64,000 nt of DNA. It comes from Closterium sp. Naga37s-1. Lineage: Eukaryota > Streptophyta > Zygnematophyceae > Desmidiales > Closteriaceae. The DNA is taken from the NCBI GenBank assembly GCA_947471745.1, contig CANJKZ010000093.1, positions 2,775,501-2,839,500 of the forward strand, given 5' to 3'. Below, one piece after another: positions 1 through 10,756 of the stretch. Both the position numbers and the translations under genes were made by a program. The notes beneath the pieces are model-generated. The model saw only the letters and a program-made list of their open reading frames with translations, was not told the DNA's origin and made no database searches. Position 1 is the stretch's first letter. Each line of letters starts with the position of its first letter.

Positions 1-42
1 TCATGTTGGCACGCACTTCTGTGCACCAATTTGCATGCATAA

Positions 43-150
43 TGTCCCGGTGACCTCACGGCCGTGGCTCTCAGTGGAAGTCTACCTTCCAACATCAGTC
101 GCCTCACTGCAATTGAATTCATGTACCTACCCCATCTCTTTCCTAGACCC
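43..150 (+). other. possible leucine-rich-repeat exon fragment
   Basis: An open stretch after a stop at 40-42 reads as a short peptide with the pattern LSGSLPSNISRLTAIEFMYL. This fits the plant LRR consensus LSGxLPxxIxxLtxLxxLxL, and a Cys and a Thr-Ala-Val segment lie just before it, as in the first repeat of plant LRR receptor proteins. Only about one repeat is present. The sequence after it (Pro/Ser-rich, then a long T run near 357-369) no longer looks like LRR. It could be one exon of a gene lying mostly left of the window, a decayed fragment, or chance. No splice sites could be confirmed. Confidence 0.22.
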
Positions 151-999
151 CCCACCCGCTCCTCTTCCATCCCCTTGTGGTGTGCATCATTTAGAACTCA
201 TGTTGGCATGCTAGTTTTATTTTCTTCATGTCCCACCCGTTGCTCCAGTATCTTTCAAACCGCACCAGTCCGTTTCTTGCACGAACGTCCTTGGCCCCAC
301 TCCCTTTCCCTACCTTCGCACTCCACCGAACATGCATACGTACTAGAGTGCCTCGTTTTTTTTTTTTTGTTTGTTGGTTTGTTTTTATTTATTTATTCAT
401 TATTCATCGTTTTGTTTTGTCCTTTTGGATTGTACATTGAATCCCACCGCTTAAATAGTGACCCCCCCCTCCCCCAACTTCAAATCTTCCAAAACAAAAA
501 GGGTAGTAAAAAAACTAAAGGGTGCCACTTTGTTCAAACAAGTGTTCCTACGACCAGGGACGCGAAACAAGTTGCACCCTTTTGCATGGGTTTACAAAAC
601 TAAACAACATGAGTGTAAGCCCCTCTCGTGCAAAATGAGTGGGTGACAAAACAACGAACGCAAGACCCAATCGACAAATTGGACACGATACTTGGTCCCA
701 CAACTCACACAAACAACTAGTCCCAGCGCCGAGTACGAATGCGAGAGGCAGAATTGTTCCTCACGCGTTATACGCTCATTCCAGTACAGCGCGAAAAAAT
801 GTGACGATTTTTACAGCATAGGATACAAAGATTCCACACAATTTACAAAGAATTGCTACAAAAGTTGCAGAATAGAAGCTAGAAGCTAGACGTACTTTCT
901 TCCCATTCCAGTTTGCTGCGCTGCATGAAATAAAAGGGACCCGTGGCCACAAGACCTGGTGCTGGAAACCTGTACAAGCATGGTTTTGCAATGGAAAGA
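151..999. other. intergenic, nothing recognised
   Basis: No protein homology is recognised on either strand. The stretch holds a pyrimidine-rich part, a poly-T tract at about 357-369 followed by a T-rich segment, and ordinary AT/GC-mixed sequence to about 890. The open frames here are uninterrupted mainly because of base composition. Confidence 0.5.
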
Positions 1000-2060
1000 A
1001 GAGAAAAGGCAGGGATATGGCGAAATTAGTGAGGGGGGAAGAGTACAGAAGGGCATGGGAGGAGAGGACAGGGCAAGCAAGGGGGGAAATGGAGAGTGAA
1101 GGGAAAGGACAGTTAGCAGAGGGGAAAAGGGTCAGTGAAAAGGAAAGAGAGTGAGTGAAGGGGAACAGAGAGTGAGCCGAGCTAAAAGGGTGAGTGATGG
1201 GGGAAGGAGCGTGAGCAGAGTGGAAAACGGGTGAGTTAATAAAGAAAGCGAGTGAGCAGAAGGGAAAAAGGGTGAGTGAGGGGGAAAGGGACTGAGAAGA
1301 GGGGAAAAGGGGTGAGTGAAGGGGGAAATAGTGATCGTAGGGGAAAGCGAAGTGATGGGTAGGCCGGGAAGGGTAGGCAGGGAGGGCTGTTTGGGTCGGT
1401 GTGGACGAAAAGGCAAGGGTAGCAAGAGACGGGATGGACTGGGCAGGACGCACATTGATTGTCAATGAAGAGCAGGGATGGAAGGGCAGTAACGGAAGGG
1501 GATCGACGGCAAAAAGGGACGGGTGGCTGACTTTTCGGCACGAACGGAAGGGCTGGTAGGGAAGGGGAGCCAAGGGCAAAAGGGCAAGTGTAAGGCAAGG
1601 AAGGAAAGTGAAGGAAGGGCATGAAGAGAAGGACACAATGGATAGGGCAGGATGGGAGGCAAACCAGGAGAAGCCAAGCGAGATGATGGTAAGAGAAAGT
1701 AAGGCACCAATAGGCCGGGAAGGCAACGGAACGGTGGGACTTGTAAGTGGAAGGGACAGGACGAATGGCAAAAGAGAGGTCATTAAGACAGGGGGTGCAA
1801 TCGCCCACCACACGCACTTGCAACGGTGGAGCTGTGCTGGCCAAGGCCATGAGACTGGAAGGCAGGGAGGAAACGGGGTGGAAGTGGAAGGAAGGGATGG
1901 GAGATGGGAAGGCAAGGGGGGGTGATGGGACAGAAGGGAGGGGAGATGAGAAAGAAGGGATAAGAGTTGGGCAGGTAGGGTAGGGAGCTGATAAATAACG
2001 GAGGGGAGGTGGAAAGGCAGGAAGAAGAGATGGGGAGGCAGGAAGGGGAGATGGGAAGGC
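1000..2060. repeat. purine-rich (G/A) tract on the + strand
   Basis: More than 1 kb of strongly purine-biased sequence, built from loose repeats such as gggaaaagggtgagtga with no strict period. The bias produces long spurious Pro/Ser/Leu-rich open frames on the minus strand (776-2386 is the largest), which I do not regard as genes. It runs directly into a true GA minisatellite. Confidence 0.7.
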
Positions 2061-2484
2061 ATGGACCAGTGAGAGAGAGAGTCAGGGAGGAGACAAGGAG
2101 AGAGTTGGGGGGGAGAGAAGGAGAGAGGCAGGGAGGAGAGAAGGAGAGAGGCAGGGAGGAGAGAAGGAGAGTGGCAAGGTGGAGCAAAGGAGGGAGGCTG
2201 GGAGGAGAGGAGGAGAGAGGCAGGGATGAGAGAAGGATAGAGGCAGGGAGGAGTGAAGGAGAGAGGCAGGGATGAGAGAAGGAGAGAGGCAGGGAGGATA
2301 GAAGGAGAGAGGCGGGGCGGAGAGTAGGAGATAGGCATGAAGGAGAGAAGGAGAGAGAGGCAGGGAGGAGAGAAGGAGAGAGGCATGGGGTGGAGGAGAG
2401 GAGAGAGGCAGGGAGATGGAAATCAAGGAGGAGAGAAGGAGAGATGCAGGGGGTGGAGAAGGAGAGAAGAAGGGAGGGAGAAAA
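2060..2484. repeat. GA minisatellite, copy in segment X
   Basis: Tandem array with a unit of about 23 bp, core ggcagggaggagagaagg, with point variants and small indels. The same array, in the same order relative to the following unique DNA, recurs at 11263-11630. It therefore belongs to the X/Y segmental duplication. Confidence 0.8.
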
Positions 2485-2559
2485 TGGGAGGCAGGAACGC
2501 AAGGGGACCGGAATCAAGGGGACGAGAGCAGATGGGAATATAGCCAGGACGGAAGGATG

Positions 2560-3233
2560 TCGTGGTGCACTTCACGCATGGAGCGTGCACTGATTGCGCC
2601 CGTCCCACTCCTGCTGCCCGTAAGATTGCGACGGGCAGCATTTGCCCGCCTCTCAACAAAGAATGAGAGCACCCAAAAACACCGAAAGGGCTACGATGCG
2701 CAGGTATTCACAAAAAGAATCAAGTTCGCAAGAACCCTCATGAATGGTTGGAGAGAACAAAAACACCATGAGATACTGTGAGAAGTGCACATGTTTGCAA
2801 ACCAGTTCGCAGACGCATGCTGATTGGCCGCGCTACTCTGAGACAAGCGCGTGCTAATTGGCCGCGCTACCTTGAGACAAGCGCGTGTTGATTGGCCGCC
2901 TGGTAGTTTGGCGTGCCGTGATTATTTTTCCCTTTTACAATTCCCACTCGATATTATAAAGATGGGTTCCTTTTTAGGCTTCTTACAAGTTCCACTTGAT
3001 ATTACAACGATGAGGTGTACTTGCGGATAAAGAAAAGGTTGTGACACGTCAGTACAAGCCCATCCTTCATGACGCCAAGGTTTTTTTTTAGCGCATACTG
3101 AGCACGTGTTTTGCAATCCCACGATTAGCAATTCTGAGCAGTAGTAACCACATCGCCACTCAACTCGTCCATTTGCGAGCCACTATTTTAGCCCCAACCA
3201 TGCTATGTTGGCACAACTGGCAAACATATCGGC
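2560..3233. other. unassigned DNA inside segment X
   Basis: No protein homology seen. It contains three tandem near-copies of a roughly 40 bp unit, gcgcgtgYtRattggccgc, at about 2817-2905. It also has the pentamer GTAAC at 3144-3148, which is the intact, unfilled target of the lambda element present in copy Y. Confidence 0.6.
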
Positions 3234-3236
3234 TTA

Positions 3237-3683
3237 GGGCGTGTAAAATTGTAACGCCCAAACCAAATGATCGATCATTTGCGCATTTCAAGCTAGTGCG
3301 AAATGTGTAACGCTTAAGCGAACCCCATCTCAAATTTGGACAGCATTAGGGGCACCCACCCTGAACCACCCCCTTAAGTAAATGCGAAATTGTTTATCCC
3401 TTCACTGTATTTGAACGGGATAGGAAATAACAAGGAATCTGACAAATATTTAGCGCGCTTAACAAAGCAAAGGGTTTAGGCAAGCAGAAATATTTTCTCC
3501 TCGCTCAGAATTAGTCTATGTATGTCCCATAATGCGGCGCGTAATTTTCGAGGCAGAAAATACCATAAAAAATCGGTCAAATTGGGGTGATTAATTAAAT
3601 CGGCGTAACCCTAATACTTCGCAATCGCAAAAAACGCGCAAATGTTCGACCATTGCCTTTGGTCGTTACAATTTTACACGCCC
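3237..3683. mobile_element. MITE, Harbinger/Tourist-like
   Basis: A 447 bp non-coding element bounded by terminal inverted repeats beginning GGGCGTGTAAAATTGTAACG (right end read on the minus strand) and extending with mismatches to about 30 bp. It is flanked by TTA on both sides (3234-3236 and 3684-3686). A 3 bp TTA/TAA target duplication with G-rich TIR ends is typical of PIF/Harbinger-derived Tourist MITEs. No transposase is encoded. The same element sits at the matching place in copy Y (15063-15509), so it inserted before the duplication. Confidence 0.8.
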
Positions 3684-3852
3684 TTAGGGGAAATGAGGGG
3701 CTTGAAGTGGCCCTGTTTCAAGCACCATATTCATTTTGTGAGTCAATGCAGCTCATACCTTTGACTCCCAGCCTCTCTATTTCCTAGTGCCTTGGTCTCC
3801 TAGTGCCCCTGCTTAATATAATCTCAGCGAGCCACTTTGAAACTAACTATCT

Positions 3853-4197
3853 GTCAGAATCCCAACCACTAGACCATTGGGATAAAAGGGCTTGTTTGTG
3901 TAGCGGGTAAGTGCGCCCATAACCCCCCAGGCCAACATGCCTGAAACCCTTCCCTAGGATCAATCGGGGATCACCAGTGGACCTCTGACACCCCCCCGCA
4001 CTGGGATGCCAGAAGTGCACACACCGGGTTTCGAACCCGAGACCTTCACTCTGATAACATGTCAGAATTTCAACCACTAGACCATTGGGATAAAAGGGCT
4101 TGTTTGTGTAGCGGGTAAGTGCGCCCATAACCCCCCAGGCCAACGTGCCTGTAACCCTTCCCTAGAATCAATCGGGGATCACCAGTGGACCTCTGAC
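3853..4197 (-). mobile_element. tRNA-derived SINE-like insertion
   Basis: A 345 bp insertion flanked by the 7 bp duplication ACTATCT (3846-3852 and 4198-4204). Copy Y has the empty site with one ACTATCT (15672-15678). On the minus strand it shows an RNA polymerase III A box (TGGTCTAGTGG, about 4075-4085) and B box (GGGTTCGAAACCC, about 4025-4037). Between them lies an anticodon-like stem TCTGA/TCAGA with a 7 nt loop. The 5' acceptor half does not pair, so it is not a working tRNA gene. The body is partly duplicated: a second A-box segment lies at about 3865-3890, giving a permuted or dimeric layout. Confidence 0.75.
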
Positions 4198-4349
4198 ACT
4201 ATCTCCTTCGCCCATTCCACTATTGTTTTACGAAGCTTGCTTACCAACTCTCAGCCCCGCCTGGTTCATTTATTTTACCAATCCGCCCCCGCTCTCTAAC
4301 ATATTACTATGTGATCGAAAGCTTGCACTCTACATGAGCAGCATCGTGT

Positions 4350-5775
4350 GTGGCTTCAAGCGGCACGGCGTTCACCAGTGACAGTGATTTGGAGCTGGAG
4401 CTGATGACCGAAGGAGCTCATGCGAAGTGGGCTCACGATCACCCACCTACTCGCGCTGAAGCGGAAATTGAGTCCGCTTCCCCCCGTGCTGAAGGCAATA
4501 ACGTCAACATCGATGGCAATGAAGGCGCAAGAGTTACGCACGGTGCACTGCGAGGGGTGGTTAGTGTGAACACCGCGAGTGGTGGTGGAACACACGCGCA
4601 AGTCCTTCGGTCAGTCGCTCTAACAAGTGCGCGTAGTGACGCGCACGGTCGTCGCAACTCTGCACGACAAATTGGTGGCAGACACTCGTGGACGGAAAAT
4701 GCGTCAACTGTACGTGATGGTGGAATCGCTCCGGAACACGGATACTTCAAGTTCTCACCCGACAAAATCGTCGTGCCGAAATTGTTCGAAGGGCGTCACG
4801 ACTTGACAACGTGGGTCGAGTCCATTGAGCCATAGTTGGAGATCGCACAGTTGAAGAAGTTTGTTGACAGAGCGATGGGGGTGCTGCCTGAGGAGGATGC
4901 TGAGCAACGCACACAATTTCATTCTGCACAGCTGATGGCGTTTATGGTTATATGAATGTGTTGCTCGCCGGTCGTCCAAGTTGCATTGAAGCCTTGCCGT
5001 CTTTGGGTGGACTCTGATTTTCAAGCTTGGAAATTCATTATGAAGACCTAAAAGGCAACGGATGACCTTTACATCAGCCAGCTAGAGCAATGGTTGACAG
5101 ATCTAGAGATGGGGGAGCACGAAAGCGCAACTGCGTATTGCAATCGCGCACAACAGATTCTTGCAGACCTGTGTATGGCTGGCGTGGACTACGCAATGTC
5201 TTCCTTTGTCATGCATGTCATCAAAGTTCTTCCTGCAAGCTACAATCTCGTGCGACGCATGGTGAAACTCCCGGGTATACGCAAATTGCTCGACGAGGAT
5301 ACGCTTTCCAGCTGCATCATTGAGGAGGAGTTTACCCTTGAATCTAAGTGGCGCAAGGAGAAGCTTCTCCCTCAAGTTAACTATGTCGTGTCGAAGCAGC
5401 AGCGGCAGCAACACAAGTGGGGAAAATTGTGCGGAGAAGGCGACAACGACAAACAAGTCGACCGCGCGAAGATGACCAAGAGCGATGAGCGTTTTGGTGG
5501 TGGAAAGCGCAACACTCAACGATATTGCTTTGTTTGTGAAGATCTCAAACACATCACGAACCAGTGCTCCGACCGCTTCAACAAGGAGGCTGGCGATGGT
5601 CAGGAAGCTCCACGCGGACGATCACAAAACCGTCTACCTCGTCGCGAAACCGCATATCGCAAGGACAAACAGCACTCTGATTCCAAGGAGAAGCAGCCGT
5701 CGGATGTCGGAAATTCCCGCGGAAAGGGAGCGAAGGATGCCGCAAGTGACGCCGTGCACAACGAAGGGCAACCGC
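4350..5775 (+). pseudogene. gag: copia iota (copy X): gag
   Basis: Decayed Gag of a Ty1/copia element. The first frame opens near 4350 (residues MASSGTAFTSDSD) and contains the segment VPKLFEGRHDLTTWVESIEP, then a stop at 4833-4835. A UBN2/retrotran-gag-type region follows (about 5030-5420, with LEQWLTDLEMGEHESATAYC). The nucleocapsid part carries a classical CCHC knuckle, CX2CX4HX4C, at about 5525-5566. Several stops (for example 4833-4835 and 5049-5051) and frame changes make it non-functional. Copy Y shares the first of these but not the stop at 5049, so decay began before duplication and continued after it. Confidence 0.85.
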
Positions 5776-5776
5776 C

Positions 5777-6118
5777 ATGTTCGATGGGCGGCGTGGTGAT
5801 GGACACATCTGCGGAACCGACCATGATTTGGCTCCGGAAGCTAGCGAAGACTTCCAGGCGGTCGCTGCAGCTGTGCAAGCAAATCCGACTGTGGTACTCC
5901 TTGACAGTGGCTGTTCGCATCACCTCATGGGGACGCGCGAGGCATTTGGAGACATGAATGTGGGAGGCGACGTTCACCATGTGCGTGGATTCAACGGCGC
6001 TATTCAGCCCGCACAGGGGCGTGTTGCTCTTCAAGGAGCAGCGGGCACGAAGGTTCTCATTCCTGATGTGCTGTATGTGCCTGGTGTACAAGCAATCTGC
6101 TGTCAGCTGGACAGCTAA
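5777..6118 (+). pseudogene. copia iota (copy X): aspartic protease
   Basis: A 113-residue frame with the retropepsin active-site motif VVLLDSGCSHHLMG (about 5890-5930) followed by VLIPDVLYVPGVQAICC. These are the usual two ends of a copia protease. In the intact element it would cut Gag-Pol into its mature parts. The frame differs from the upstream zinc-knuckle frame, and it closes with a stop at 6116-6118 before the GAG-pre-integrase segment, so the polyprotein is broken on both sides. Confidence 0.85.
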
Positions 6119-7925
6119 AGGACAGTGGTGTGCAGTTTCAGGACACAAGCGACGAGACGCTTCTCATATTTGCTGAGGGAGCTGATCTCGGACGAGCGCG
6201 CTATACTGGTCGTATTCTCTGCACTGACCACCGCCCGTGTTCGTCGTAGCCGACGCCGCTGCCGACGGAGATGGTCGCGCTGCGGACGATTGCATCGTCT
6301 ACGAAGTCGTCGGCGGACATTTGGCATGCAAGACTTGCGCACGCGAGCATTGATACAATTAAATGCATGGCTGCACATGGCGTGGCAGCTGGGTTGGAGA
6401 TCATGTCTGCCACGAACCTGGTATGTGTTTGTTGCGTTTGCGGGAAACTGGTTTGTGATACCTTCCCCGACAAAGGTTCTGAGCCCGAAAACGCATTCGA
6501 CGTTGTACACATCGTCGTGTGCAAACCCTTTCGAGTTGCTGCAAAGGATAGGAGCAGATATTTTCTCCTAATAGATCGCAAAACGCGCTTCGTATGGACG
6601 TATCTTCTCAGGTGGAACATTGACGCTTTGGAGTAATTTGAAAAGTGGTTGAGGAGGGTGGAGCGCCAAACCAAGGTGACGGTGAAGGTGATCTATCTGA
6701 CCGCGGAGGGGAGTTCTTGGGCAGCGATTGTCCACAATCTGATATGTCCGTATACACCGCAGTAGAATAGTATGGCTGAATGCGAAATGCGCACACGGGT
6801 CGAATCGGTGCGGACAATGCTTAAGCATTGGTGGCACCTCGCGCTTTGCCAAGCCGTGAGGGTGCGCAACAGCATTGAGCGCGCTTCTCTGCCTTCGGGA
6901 GCAACACCGTATACGCTTCTCACCATGGCTCGGGGGTGGGGTTGCATGGTGCAGTACATAATTTCGCAGCATCAGTGCGGTGGGAAGCTTGCACCAAAAA
7001 CCATTTGGGTTCTTCATCTTGGCATTTCTCTCACGAGCAAGGGTTGGGAGGTTCTGGATGCTGTTGCAAACCGCATCACATGTTTTATGAAACGCATTCG
7101 CTGGATGACTGGAAAGCGAAGCGCACGCCAAGAAGTGCACACAAGGTACCCACTTCGGCGGTATCCTCTCCGTCATCGAGTCTTCTCGCTGATGAGATCG
7201 ACGATCCACTTGACGCCTCAGCTTCAGCTCCTGCACCGCCGCACGTCCCCACATCCATCCCCAGCTCTTTCCCTTCCACCGGCGTACCCGCGTGTGGCAT
7301 CTGTCACCAAACCGTCAGCCTCCTCCTCGCCTGCTGTTATCCCCTCTCTGCTACCACCTACGGAAAGCCTCTCTGTTCCACCTTACACCGTGTCCAAGTC
7401 GGTCGACGACGATAACGTGAGACATGACGCACTACCTTCGGCGCCGCGCATCGGCATCGTCGACGGCCGACTTGCCGCATTTCCTAAAGTTGGTGCGCCT
7501 GGTATCGCCTGGTGTGCAGAAACCAGCAGGGGAGTAGGTGACAGGGGAGCAGATCAGCGACGGCTCTTTGAGAATGTTGTGGAGGTCGTCGAAGAAGCCA
7601 ACAACGATGCAGGGGAGTCGTCCGGAGACAGTTCTTCGACTGATGTGGTGGAAGTCAAGCCGCTGACACATCATTCCACCCGCTCCAACTTTGGTGTGCT
7701 TCCAATGAAATGGGTCGATGTGTGCCCTGAATTCACTAACACGCTTCTCGATGATGCCAATTCGGATACCACGCTGCCAGGATTGGATCCAGATTTGAAC
7801 GCCGACCCTGAACGACGGTGGGATATCTCAACGATGACCGCTAAGGAGGCATTGGCGAGGTGGAAGGGGAAGGAGGTGAAAGCAGCAATGGATGAGGAGA
7901 TGCTTAGCCTCCTTGCCAATGGAAC
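6119..7925 (+). pseudogene. copia iota (copy X): integrase and linker
   Basis: GAG-pre-integrase/HHCC-like signature ADIWHARLAHASIDTIKCMA at about 6310-6370, followed by a Cys pair (VCVCCVCGK). The degenerate rve core then carries many stops and shifts (for example around 6636 and 6767). Phrases typical of copia integrase C-termini remain legible, such as IWVLHLGISLTSKGWEVLD at about 6995-7050. The linker to RT (7150-7900) is Ser/Pro/Val-rich. Catalytic D,D35E residues cannot be placed with confidence. This is clearly an old relic. Confidence 0.75.
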
Positions 7926-8760
7926 ATGGAGCTGGTGCCTCGACCGCGAGGCGTCAAAGTCATGAAGAACCCGAGGGTTCTTACAACAAAGTACAACGCC
8001 GATGACACGGTTGCTCGCGAGAAGGCACGGCTCATCGTGATGGGATTTGCGCAGATTTATGGCGCGGATCACGATGAGACGTATTCCCCGGCTGGCAGCT
8101 ACGTCATGCTGCGCATTTTCCTCTCCATGGTTTGGTACTCGATCCGCATGCAACTGGACATGAAAAACACATACCTGCAGAGCAAACTCAATCGCGTGCT
8201 ATACATGGAGCAGCCATTGCACGACGGTACATCTTGCATTTGCAAGCTTCTAAACAGCTTGTACGGACTCAAACAAAGTCTGCTGCTGTGGTATTCGGCG
8301 CTCGATAGCGTTCTCATTGGTGGCGGATGGAGCAAGAGTCAGGTGGATGAAGCGCTCTACTTCAAGTTTGGTGCTGATGGAGTAGGTTGCTGGCTGCTCA
8401 TCAACGTTGACGACTTGCTCGCCGCAAGTAGCAGCCTCGAAATGATGAAGGACATGCATGAGCTTCTCCAAAACGCGTTCGAGCTGCGGGAAATTACCCC
8501 CGTGCAGAAGTATTTGGGGCTGGAGATTGTGCACGACAGGTCTGCGTGAAAGGTGTGGCTTCACCAAAGTGCATACTTGGACAAAGTGCGTCGCCGTTTT
8601 GTGGACGAAAACACATATCTCAGTGGACGCGTACGCCGAGCTGAAATTCGATGACGAGGAGTACCAAGCTCGTGAAGAGGAAGAGTATCGCCAGAAAGTG
8701 GGTTCGCTCCAATTTGCCGCAACCACGACACGTCCCGAAATTGCATACGCATGCAGCTAG
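7926..8760 (+). pseudogene. copia iota (copy X): reverse transcriptase
   Basis: RVT_2-type reverse transcriptase. Legible blocks are NPRVLTTKYNADDTVAREKARL, MQLDMKNTYLQSKLNRVLYM, LYGLKQSLLLWYSALDSVLI and the catalytic box INVDDLLAAS at about 8400-8430. The box reads N-V-D-D instead of the usual Y-V-D-D, and the same change occurs in kappa. A frame change separates the start (about 7926) from the linker, and a stop follows at 8547-8549. The thumb/connection part (KVWLHQ, FAATTTRPEIAYACS) continues in other frames to 8760. Confidence 0.85.
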
Positions 8761-9384
8761 TTGGGCTCTAGGTTGACGATTAGCAATGACCAGCACTGGA
8801 GGGAGCTGGACCGCTGCATTGACTACGTGGTGAACACCCGTGATTTCGCCCTCAAATTTGGTTGTTGACTAAATTTTCTGCGCCTGGTTAGATATTCGGA
8901 TTCCAGTGACGCGTGTGACCGATAGACGCGGAGCAGTACCATCGGATACGTTTTTATGCTTCGCGGAGCTGCTGTTTTGTGGGCAAGTCAGAGGATTAAA
9001 TGCATGACGCTATCCTCAACATAATTTGAGTACATTGCTGCAACGGAGGCCGGCAAGGAGGCGCGCTGTTTGCGCTTTCTACTCGCCAAATTTCGACTTC
9101 TCAGTGCTGGGGTGCCGACCGTCATCCGCGTGAACAACTCATCTGCGATTGCGGTTGCGGAAGGGTTAAGGCTCAAGGGGAGTCTCAAGCACATAGAGAG
9201 GCGGTACAACTGGTTGCAGTAGATGGTGAAGCGCAAGAAACTCGCGCTTATCTACATCCCTACGAGCGAGCAACCCGCGGACTATCTCACGAAGGCGCTG
9301 CATTCCCCGGCATTCAAGCGCTGCTTTGTCGCCGCTGGGCAAGTCGATCTTGCAGACGATGAGCGGGACAATGCACAGGAATAG
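8761..9384 (+). pseudogene. copia iota (copy X): RNase H and polyprotein end
   Basis: Out-of-frame and stop-interrupted remains of the copia RNase H domain. A SDSSDACDR-like first Asp block lies at about 8895-8925, STIGYVFMLRGAAVLWAS at about 8939-8993, EYIAATEAGKEARCLRFLLA near 9030-9090, and the C-terminal block IYIPTSEQPADYLTKALHSP at about 9250-9310. The frame ends at 9382-9384. A purine-rich AGAGGAGGTG at about 9453-9462 after the end could be the polypurine tract. Confidence 0.75.
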
Positions 9385-9959
9385 GTTCCATGTCCTTCAA
9401 CATGGCTGGCTGATGGTATTTTCACCTGGCGGTGCTAGCCCTGAACCGCGTACTAGAGGAGGTGCTTACACGTTCTCCGTGAACAACGTTCTTCATGATT
9501 AACATTCTTGTAGAACGTTCTTGCACACGTCACTATGTCTCTCAGTAGGATTCATGTTGTTTCTATTGTAATCAATCAATTAATCAAGTTTGTTCCTTCA
9601 GTTACTAGATACCAAGCATACTGGTTTCTGAATACAGTATCCAGTTTGCAATTCTGCGCCTAGGCTCTCCCACAATCGCCTATTCTCCATGTTACAATGC
9701 GATCTTAACTGGTAACCGGATTCAAGAAGGGCCTAGGCTTAGTAGCCTAGGCCAAGCAAGTGTCGAGGTCAAGGCCAAGGGAGGATCGAGAGAGTTGACC
9801 AAACAAGTTAGCTTCACTAAAAGCAAAGCATACAAGATATAGTCGAGAAACACAAACAAGAGGTGCACCACCCAATAGCAAGGAATCATAACTACACTAA
9901 AGCTAAAGCTACAGGCAGTTATAAACATATATAAATATATATCGCGACACTCCGCACCA
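9385..9959 (+). other. probable 3' LTR remains of iota and spacer
   Basis: No coding signal. The stretch after the polypurine-like site near 9453-9462 is where a 3' LTR of iota should lie. However, I could not match it to any sequence upstream of the iota gag, so the LTR is inferred from position only. At 9735-9754 there is a perfect palindromic pair CCTAGG-N8-CCTAGG, a motif that recurs near the primer sites of alpha and beta and in the delta LTR. Short direct AT repeats lie at 9925-9945. Confidence 0.35.
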
Positions 9960-10436
9960 ATGACCAAGTACCATATCGACAACACCGTCGAGCGCGAGAA
10001 GGCAAGGCTGGTCGTGAAGGGCTTCACGCAGGTGTACGGCGACGACTACGATGAGACGTACGCGCCGGTTGGGAGCTACGTCACGCACAGGATTTTCCTC
10101 AGAAATGTCGTAGTCCTCGACCTCAGCCCGATGCAACTCGACATGAAGAACGCCTTCCTGTAAAGCAAGCTCGAACGGGTGCTGTACATTTGTTGTGTGC
10201 AAGCTGTTGAAGGGCATGTACGTGCTGATACAGTCGCCGCTGCTGTGGTACAGGGCGCTCGACGACGTGCTGCTTGGCGCTGACTGGAAGAAGAGCCAGG
10301 TCGACGAGGCTCTCTAATTCAAGGTCGGCGACGACGGAGTGACCTGCCGCGTGCTGGCCAACGTCGACGACTTGCTCGCCACCAGCAGCAGTACCACGAT
10401 GCTGAAGGAGCTGAAGGAACTTGTGGACTCCAGCAA
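9960..10436 (+). pseudogene. copia kappa, 5' half of RT domain
   Basis: RT fragment of the same lineage as iota but with GC-rich third positions. It shows TKYHIDNTVEREKARLVVKG, MQLDMKNAFL (stop at 10161-10163), then in other frames LLWYRALDDVLLGADW and the box ANVDDLLATS at about 10360-10388. The match stops abruptly at 10436 after KELKEL. The part of RT that should follow (YHDTFELREIS) is found, on the same strand and with the same codon bias, at 32773. The two pieces abut exactly when aligned to iota. Confidence 0.8.
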
Positions 10437-10756
10437 AGTGGCCGACCCTAGCCTGACCACCCAAAATTTGTGACCCAGGTGTGACTACACGGTCACCTGA
10501 ACCTCACCCTAATGTGACTTCCACGTTAACTGCAGCCTTACTCGACCCTCACGTGACTTTTGGGTGGGAAACTTTGTCCGCAAAATGGCCTCTGACTTAA
10601 TCTTGACCCCAACCTTACCCCGTGCCGCGCTTCTCTAGTCTCCGAGCCACCACAAAACATATTTACGAATCGTATGGCCTCGCGAGTTGAGTCGCGCCCG
10701 CAGGGCAACATTGACGAATCGCAACATGCACTGCCAATACACCCGCCATACTATTG
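10437..10756. other. unassigned spacer
   Basis: No gene or known repeat recognised. The first 130 bp are unusual for their density of GTGAC/TGACC words and an inverted repeat GTGAC-N6-GTCAC at about 10480-10495. The stretch begins exactly where the kappa RT similarity ends. Confidence 0.5.

Larger units (their letters stand above)
2485..6550. repeat. segmental duplication, copy X
   Basis: Near-identical to 11631-12288 plus 14971-16099 plus 22269-24194 (copy Y) once Y's insertions are removed. It contains, in order, about 750 bp of unassigned DNA, a MITE (3237-3683), a SINE found only here (3853-4197), and the gag, protease and start of integrase of the decayed copia iota. The similarity ends in the integrase region at about 6550 (24194 in Y). 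Beyond that point X continues into the rest of iota, while Y switches to unrelated DNA. Confidence 0.9.

Noticed and set aside
64..603. 179-codon frame as a complete gene
   Set aside because: Only the first 30 or so residues look like protein (LRR-like). The rest is pyrimidine-rich low-complexity DNA.
776..2386. 536-codon minus-strand open frame (Pro/Ser/Leu-rich)
   Set aside because: It lies on the complement of a purine-rich tract and GA minisatellite. Absence of stops is explained by base composition, and all frames here are open.
4020..4090. Functional tRNA gene
   Set aside because: A and B boxes and an anticodon-like stem are present, but the acceptor halves do not pair and the whole is inside a TSD-flanked insertion, so it is SINE-derived.
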